DNA from: Kutzneria buriramensis
GTDB lineage: Bacteria; Actinomycetota; Actinomycetes; Mycobacteriales; Pseudonocardiaceae
Reading direction: 5' to 3'
DNA: 64,000 bases
Assembly: GCF_003387475.1 (NCBI RefSeq)
Contig: NZ_QUNO01000013.1
Location: 186,001-250,000 of the forward strand
The notes beneath the pieces were generated by a model. That model was given only the letters and a program-made list of their open reading frames with translations. It was not told the DNA's origin and searched no databases. Below are positions 59,191-64,000 of this stretch, one piece after another. The translations under genes and the position numbers were made by a program. How positions within the stretch are numbered: position 1 is the stretch's first letter; every line of letters begins with the position of its first letter.

Positions 59191-61065
59191 TCAGGACACC
59201 GAGAGACTGGCGTCGTCGAGCACGAACGACGTCTGCAGGCCGGAATCCTCGACGCCGGTGAACTTGACGGTGATCGCCTTGCCGGCGTACGCCGACAGGT
59301 CGTAGGTGTGCTGGACGTAGCCGGTGCCGTGGTCGAGGTTGGAGAAGGTCGCCAGGGTGCCGAGCACCGCGCCGGAGCTGCCCAGGACCTGCGCGGTCAG
59401 CTTGTCGTACTGGGTGGACGTGGTGGTCTCGGCGGTGTCGACGTGCAGCCAGAAGCCGAGCCGGTAGGTGGCGCACCCGGTCGGCAGCGTGACGGTCTGC
59501 GCCAGCGTGTCGGTGTGGGAGCTGCCATACCCGTCGAGCCAGGCGTACCAGGATCCGCCGTGCGGGGATTCGCCGCTGTCGTTGGAGACCACGCCGGAGG
59601 TCGCGGTCCACGGGGTGGCGACGCCGGTCTCGAAGCCGGGGTTGCCGAGCAGCTGCGCTGCGGTGCAGCCGCCGGAGGCGGGGCTGACCGTCCAGCTGAA
59701 GGTGGTCGAGCCGCTGGCATGCGTGGTGTCGGTGGCGGTGACGGTCACGCTGCTGGTGCCGGCCGTCGTCGGGGTGCCGGAGATCAGGCCGGTGGACGAG
59801 TTGATCGACAGGCCCGACGGGAGGCCGGTGGCGGTGTAGGTCAGCGTCTGGCCGGACGCGGAGTCGGTGGCCGAGATCGGCAGACTCGCGGCGGCGCCGA
59901 CGGTTCCGTTCTGATTGCCCGGATTCGTCACGGTCACGGTGTTCCCGGCGACCGGATTGACCGTCCAGCCGAAGGTGGTGGATCCGCTCGGGCCGGTCGA
60001 GTCGGTCGCGGTGACGGTCACGGTGCTGGTGCCGGCCGTGGTCGGGGTGCCCGAGATCAGGCCGGTCGACGAGTTGATCGACAGGCCCGCGGGCAAACCC
60101 GTCGCGGCGTAGGAAAGAGTGCCGGTGGCGGTGTCCGTCGCGGAGATCTGGACGCTCGCGGCGGAGCCGACGGTTCCGGTCTGGTTGCCGGGGTTGGTCA
60201 CGGTCACGCTGCCGGTCTGGCCGGCGAAGATGTCGGTGATCGGCGTCGCCGAGGCGCTGGCGCCGGCCCGCGGCAGGCCGTAGGCGTCCTCCAGCGTGCG
60301 CAGGACGTTGTAGTGGTTGATCGTCTCGCTGTAGCTGCCCGCGGTCACGCCGGCGCCGGTGATGATCGTCGGGATCTGGTTGTTCGCGCTGTTGTCGTCC
60401 TCGTCCCAGGTGACGACGAGCAGGCTGTTGTGCGTCTTCGCCCACTGGGCATAGGTGTCGATGTGGCTGCGCAGCCAGGTGTCGCCCTGCTGCACGGTGC
60501 CGTCGTGCATGTCGTCCTGGAGGTTGGGGACCACGAACGACACCGTCGGCAGCGTGCTGAAGTCGCTGGGGAAGCTGGTGAACGGCTGGTTGGAGGCCGC
60601 CGGCACGCTGGGGAAGTTCACCCACGGGTTGTGCTTGCGGGCGTAGTTGCCGCTGGTGCAGCCGGTGTAGCCGGCCGAGGGCATCGACTCCGAGTAGCCG
60701 GTGAAGGTCAGGCCGGCGGCGATCGCCTCCTGGCCGAGGTTGGCGCCGCTGAAGGTGTGCGGGCACGAGTCGTCGGACAGGCCCTGCGTCGAACCGGAGA
60801 AGATGGCCAGGTAGTTCGGCTCGCTCGGGTGGGTGACCGCGAACGACTGGCTGAACGACGCGCCGCCCGCGGCCAGCGAGTTGATGTAGGGCGCGCTGGA
60901 GCTGCCGATGACGTCGCCGAACGAGTGGTTCTCCTCCATCACCACGACGACGTGGTCCGGGCGGGGAATCGCGGTCGGGGCGGCCGGCAGGGCCGGCGCG
61001 GCCCCGGCCGTGAACCCGACCAGCGCGGTCGCCGCGCACGCCGCGACCAACAGCCGTCTGAGCAT
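59191..61065 (-). CDS. Secreted phosphoesterase with He_PIG repeats and C-terminal binding domain
   Basis: 624 residues. Signal peptide (LLVAACAATALVGFTAGAAPA), then a PF04185-type phosphoesterase (phospholipase C/AcpA-like) domain from about 38 to 290: HVVVVMEENHSFGD, HPSEPNYLAIFSGS and VVTWDEDD. Two putative Ig (He_PIG) repeats follow (about 300-385 and 390-475, each with GLPxGLSINSSTGLISGTPT). The C-terminal 150 residues are a carbohydrate-binding-like beta-sandwich (LGNPGFETG). ATG 61065 follows AAGGAG. The enzyme probably acts on phospholipids or phosphoesters outside the cell. Confidence 0.85.
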   Translation of the reverse strand: MLRRLLVAACAATALVGFTAGAAPALPAAPTAIPRPDHVVVVMEENHSFGDVIGSSSAPYINSLAAGGASFSQSFAVTHPSEPNYLAIFSGSTQGLSDDSCPHTFSGANLGQEAIAAGLTFTGYSESMPSAGYTGCTSGNYARKHNPWVNFPSVPAASNQPFTSFPSDFSTLPTVSFVVPNLQDDMHDGTVQQGDTWLRSHIDTYAQWAKTHNSLLVVTWDEDDNSANNQIPTIITGAGVTAGSYSETINHYNVLRTLEDAYGLPRAGASASATPITDIFAGQTGSVTVTNPGNQTGTVGSAASVQISATDTATGTLSYAATGLPAGLSINSSTGLISGTPTTAGTSTVTVTATDSTGPSGSTTFGWTVNPVAGNTVTVTNPGNQNGTVGAAASLPISATDSASGQTLTYTATGLPSGLSINSSTGLISGTPTTAGTSSVTVTATDTTHASGSTTFSWTVSPASGGCTAAQLLGNPGFETGVATPWTATSGVVSNDSGESPHGGSWYAWLDGYGSSHTDTLAQTVTLPTGCATYRLGFWLHVDTAETTTSTQYDKLTAQVLGSSGAVLGTLATFSNLDHGTGYVQHTYDLSAYAGKAITVKFTGVEDSGLQTSFVLDDASLSVS

Positions 61066-61368
61066 GGTTTCTCCTTGTGGGAAGCCGAATCCGGTGGGTG
61101 TGCCGGCAGGCAGCGTAAGTGTCGTCGGCGATAACTTCGACAGTCGTGTAGTAGTCGACGACCGAATGGAGCATCGCCCGCTTTTCACCGTTGACGGCGA
61201 GCACGCACTGTTCAGCAGCGCCACGCCTGGAGTTCTCCCGGTGGCACGGCGGCGGACAGCTGGGGTCGAGCGCGCCGAGCACTCCCCCGCCGCGACACGA
61301 GGAGGGCTCGCGCCGGTCGACACGGTCCTGGACCGCCCGGCCTGGTCAGCTGGTCCGGCGCCGACGGC
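61066..61368. other. Intergenic region, 303 bp
   Basis: Promoter side of the phosphoesterase gene and downstream side of the DUF1801 gene. A weak dyad (TCGAC-N12-GTCGA) is at about 61137-61158. Nothing else was recognised. Confidence 0.3.
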
Positions 61369-61737
61369 TCACGAGGTGAGGTCGATATCGACGCCGATCT
61401 GCCGCAGCCGGGCGCGGATCAGCTTCCGCACGAGCGCCTTAAGCAGCGGTTGGTCGTGGGAGAAGTGCAGCGAGCTCTTGGTGTGTTCGTAGTCGGCGAG
61501 GTCGTCGCCGAGTTCGGCCAGCACCGAGCCGCTGTGGGGAAGGTAGCTGAGGTGCTTGGTGAAGGCCGCGAACCCGGCGACGACCCGGCCGTCGACCTTG
61601 AACGCGGGCATGCCGTAGGAGATGCACTCCTGGGCGTCGGGCAGTAGCCCTCGAATGTCCGACCGCAGCCGCTGCAGCGTCCGCCGCTGCGGTTCGGCGA
61701 GTTCGGCCAGGTAGGCGTCGATATCGGCGGCTGCCAC
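61369..61737 (-). CDS. DUF1801 (YdhG-like) protein
   Basis: 122 residues matching DUF1801: DIDAYLAELAEPQRRTLQRL at the start, ISYGMPAFK, FAAFTKHLSYLPHSG, and a C-terminal ALVRKLIRARLRQ. The fold is a small YdhG-like one of uncertain role, sometimes called an iron chaperone on limited evidence. GTG 61737 starts it. It is divergent from the MerR gene, with a shared 72-bp region that holds a perfect dyad. Confidence 0.85.
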   Translation of the reverse strand: MAAADIDAYLAELAEPQRRTLQRLRSDIRGLLPDAQECISYGMPAFKVDGRVVAGFAAFTKHLSYLPHSGSVLAELGDDLADYEHTKSSLHFSHDQPLLKALVRKLIRARLRQIGVDIDLTS

Positions 61738-61774
61738 ACCTCACCATACGGCCGATCCCGACAGCGGGCTCACG

Positions 61775-61806
61775 TTGACACTGTCATATAACAGTGTCAG
61801 TATCGA
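61775..61806. promoter_or_regulatory. MerR-type promoter with a perfect operator dyad
   Basis: TGACACTGT-CATATA-ACAGTGTCA (61776-61799) is a perfect 9-bp inverted repeat. TTGACA at 61775-61780 could be a -35 element, with a possible -10 (CAGTAT or TATCGA) after an over-long spacer of 18-20 bases. That spacing is the pattern MerR proteins act on. The MerR start at 61810 is so close that its mRNA would be leaderless. Confidence 0.6.
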
Positions 61807-61809
61807 CTC

Positions 61810-62400
61810 GTGCCGGATGACGGGTTGTGGACGATCGACGAGCTCTCGGCCGGGGTGGCCGAGGCGTTGACGGCCGACTACCCCGGGCAGGCGAACGGAC
61901 GGGTGCGGGAGGTGCCCGACCGCCGCACGATCCGCTGGTACACCACGATCGGGCTGTTGGACCGGCCGGCGGCCATGCGGGGCCGCACGGCGCTGTACAG
62001 CCGCCGCCACCTGCTGCAGATCGTTGCCATCAAACGACTTCAGGCCGTCGGCAACACCCTCGCCGAGGTACAGCGGCAACTGGTCGGCGCCACCGCGGCG
62101 ATGCTGGAGGACATCGCTCGACTGCCGGACGGCGCGCCGAGCCCTCCCCCGGCGCCGCGACCCGCACCCGCCAGGGCGAAGTTCTGGGCCGACGCCCCCG
62201 CGGCGCCGGTCGCGCCGACCGACCCCGGCCCGGTGGTGGTGCCCGGGATCCGGCTCGGCACGGGCGCGACGCTGCTGCTCGGCGCCGCGACCCACGCCCC
62301 CGACACCGAAGAACTGGCCGCCATCGAGGCCGCGGCCAGACCCCTGCTGGAGACGTTGCGCCGGCTCGGGTTGGACCTGTCCGCCGACCGAGAGGGATGA
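61810..62400 (+). CDS. MerR-family transcriptional regulator
   Basis: 196 residues. The N-terminal MerR winged helix is variant: WTIDELSAGVAEALTADYPG, then DRRTIRWYTTIGLLDRP and YSRRHLLQIVAIKRLQAVGNTLAEVQ. A Pro/Ala linker and a C-terminal domain (LLLGAATHAPDTEELAAIEA) follow. No ribosome binding site precedes GTG 61810, in keeping with a leaderless transcript. The VIT/VWA gene starts three bases after its stop, so the two are likely co-transcribed and autoregulated through the upstream dyad. Confidence 0.8.
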   Translation: MPDDGLWTIDELSAGVAEALTADYPGQANGRVREVPDRRTIRWYTTIGLLDRPAAMRGRTALYSRRHLLQIVAIKRLQAVGNTLAEVQRQLVGATAAMLEDIARLPDGAPSPPPAPRPAPARAKFWADAPAAPVAPTDPGPVVVPGIRLGTGATLLLGAATHAPDTEELAAIEAAARPLLETLRRLGLDLSADREG

Positions 62401-62403
62401 CCC

Positions 62404-64000
62404 GTGCGCGTGCAGCTGACGAACGACGACGACGGACCGACCGAGGACGCCGGCATCGCGGTGCTGCGCACCGAACGCGGCAACCTGCCGCTCGACGAGA
62501 TCGACCTGACCGCGGCGATCACCGGCCTGGCCGTGCGAACCGAGCTCGCCCAGGGGTTTCGCAACCCGTTCGACGAGCCGCTGGAGGCGACCTACGTCTT
62601 CCCGCTGCCCGACCGCGCCGCCGTGACCACGCTGCGGATGGAGGCGGGCGGCCGGGTCGTCGAGGGCGTGCTCAAGGAGCGCGGCGAGGCGCGGGCCGAC
62701 TACGACCAGGCGATGGCCGCCGGCAAACGGGCCTCGATCGCCGAGGAGGAGCGGCCGGGCGTGTTCACCATGCGCGTCGGCAACATCATGCCGGGCGAGC
62801 GGGTCACCGTGCGGATCGGCCTCGCCGGCCTACTGCCGTACGAGGACGGCGAGGCCACGTACCGGTTCCCGCTGGTGGTCGCGCCGCGCTACATCCCGGG
62901 CGCCCCGCTGGCCGGGCCGCCGGTCGGCGACGGCGTCGCGCCCGACACCGACGCCGTGCCCGACGCCTCGCGGATCAGCCCACCGGTGCTGCTGCCCGGT
63001 TTTCCCAATCCGGTCCGGCTTTCCGCGCTCATCGACATCGACCCGGCGGGTCTGCCGCTGACCGACCTGCGCTCCACGCTGCCGGTCGTCAGCGAGCCGG
63101 CCGACGGCGTGACCCAGCGGCTCCGGCTGGCGCCGGGCGAACGGCTCGACCGCGATTTCGTGCTGCGGCTACGGCTCGGCGCCGATGCGGCGGTGACGAC
63201 GTCGCTGGCGACCCGGCCGGACGCCGACGGTGGCACGTTCACGCTCACCGTGCTGCCGCCGGTGGCGACCGTGCCACCGCGGCCTCGCGATGTCGCGCTG
63301 GTGCTCGACCGGTCGGGCAGCATGGGCGGCTGGAAGATGGCCGCCGCACGGCGCGCGGCGGCACGCATCGTCGACACCCTCACGCCGACCGACCGGTTCG
63401 TGGTCCTGGCCTTCGACAACGTCGTGGAGACCTCGCCGGAGTTACCGCCGGGGCTGACCGCCGCGACCGACCGCAACAGGTTCCGCGCAGTGCGCCATCT
63501 GTCCGCTGTGGACGCCCGGGGCGGCACCGACATGCTGCCGGCCCTGCAGCGTGCCGCGACGGCCCTGGCCGGTGATGATCAGCGGGACCGTGTCCTGGTC
63601 CTGGTCACCGACGGCCAGGTCGGCAACGAGGACCAGATTCTCCAGGCGCTCGCGCCCACGCTCGGTTCCGTCCGCGTGCACACCGTCGGCATCGACACCG
63701 CCGTGAACGCGGCGTTCCTGCGCCGGCTGGCAACGCGGTCCGGCGGCCGGTGCGAGCTGGTGGAGTCCGAGGACCGGCTGGACGAAGCCATGCGGCACAT
63801 CCATCACCGCATCGGCACGCCGCTGGTCACCGATGTGGCCGTCCGGTCCGCCGGGCTCCAGGTGGACGAGCGCAGCCTCGCACCGGCCCGGTTGCCCGAC
63901 CTGTTCGCCGGCGCGCCGGTCGTGATCAGCGGCCGGTACTCCGGCGACAGCGCCGGCGCGGTCCGGGTCGACGGTCGCCTCCCGGACCGGACCGAGTGGC
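62404..64000 (+). CDS. VIT/von Willebrand factor A domain protein (partial)
   Basis: Open to the window edge; 532 codons seen. The VIT domain occupies about 25-140 (FRNPFDEPLEATYVFPLPD, then LKERGEARADYDQAM). The VWA domain runs from about 297 to 465 and carries the MIDAS DxSxS as DRSGS, plus the acidic VTDG strand. VIT-VWA proteins resemble the inter-alpha-trypsin inhibitor heavy chain and poly-ADP-ribose polymerase VIT part; in bacteria they are of unknown role. No signal peptide is visible at this GTG, so it may be cytoplasmic. It is coupled to the MerR gene. Confidence 0.85.
   Translation, partial: MRVQLTNDDDGPTEDAGIAVLRTERGNLPLDEIDLTAAITGLAVRTELAQGFRNPFDEPLEATYVFPLPDRAAVTTLRMEAGGRVVEGVLKERGEARADYDQAMAAGKRASIAEEERPGVFTMRVGNIMPGERVTVRIGLAGLLPYEDGEATYRFPLVVAPRYIPGAPLAGPPVGDGVAPDTDAVPDASRISPPVLLPGFPNPVRLSALIDIDPAGLPLTDLRSTLPVVSEPADGVTQRLRLAPGERLDRDFVLRLRLGADAAVTTSLATRPDADGGTFTLTVLPPVATVPPRPRDVALVLDRSGSMGGWKMAAARRAAARIVDTLTPTDRFVVLAFDNVVETSPELPPGLTAATDRNRFRAVRHLSAVDARGGTDMLPALQRAATALAGDDQRDRVLVLVTDGQVGNEDQILQALAPTLGSVRVHTVGIDTAVNAAFLRRLATRSGGRCELVESEDRLDEAMRHIHHRIGTPLVTDVAVRSAGLQVDERSLAPARLPDLFAGAPVVISGRYSGDSAGAVRVDGRLPDRTEW

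Overview
The window is high-GC DNA with strong G/C bias at third codon positions. It has many GTG starts, purine-rich ribosome binding sites and GTGA/ATGA gene overlaps. It also encodes a WhiB-type iron-sulfur protein, a maleylpyruvate isomerase-like protein of the DinB/mycothiol family, two P450s, partner-switching (STAS/SpoIIE/HATPase) signalling, an XRE-NB-ARC-TPR regulator and a MocR regulator. Together these point to a filamentous actinobacterium, most likely of the Pseudonocardiaceae or a related family. No rRNA, tRNA, CRISPR array, complete insertion sequence or phage module was seen.

Layout. 1-8.4 kb: a partial Na+/H+ antiporter start, a CYP152-type P450 coupled to an SDR-like protein, topoisomerase IB, a PLP decarboxylase, a GCS2-type ligase, a hydrolase, an unrecognised 452-residue protein and a GPR1/FUN34/YaaH carrier. 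8.5-22.3 kb: stress and signalling genes: hemerythrin, ChaB, a 126-bp palindrome abutting a 5'-truncated SDR, a 1490-residue hybrid kinase/phosphatase, STAS, WhiB, an overlapping CheB / STAS-ATPase / CheR-PAS operon, a DMT carrier, a zinc alcohol dehydrogenase and a DUF2231 protein. 22.3-31 kb: a second YaaH-like protein, a coupled glycosyltransferase / PIG-L-methyltransferase / acyl-CoA dehydrogenase cassette, redox genes and membrane proteins. 31-41.5 kb: a secreted TIM-barrel hydrolase, a fascin-like plus CHAP secreted protein, a STAND regulator, and an ABC importer divergent from a CitA/CitB-type two-component system.

41.5-49 kb is an accessory redox region: a tandem pair of quinone-oxidoreductase-like genes, a MocR regulator, a cupin lipoprotein, a DoxX remnant, a TetR regulator and an SDR. 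Its intergenic regions share a roughly 75-100 bp sequence present three times and a TGGAC-N6-GTCCA dyad present four times. This suggests a small TetR-controlled regulon built by copying a promoter segment. 49-51.6 kb holds STAS and membrane genes among fragments of a phosphoketolase gene and a LigD polymerase gene. 51.6-54.9 kb encodes four exported proteins, three of them with an AYW signal-peptide end. 55-64 kb carries a CadD-like carrier, a VOC protein, a frameshifted cupin next to a tetR remnant, a second P450, a secreted phosphoesterase, a MerR regulator with a perfect operator dyad, and the start of a VIT/VWA protein.

Pseudogenes and fragments are numerous for an actinobacterial chromosome segment. 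They include the SDR at 9.6 kb, DinB-like at 25.9 kb, DUF47 at 29.2 kb, DoxX at 46.8 kb, phosphoketolase at 50.8 kb, LigD at 51.5 kb, cupin at 57.2 kb and tetR at 57.6 kb. The window therefore reads as accessory chromosome undergoing turnover rather than conserved core. All functional assignments rest on motif reading only; no database search was possible.
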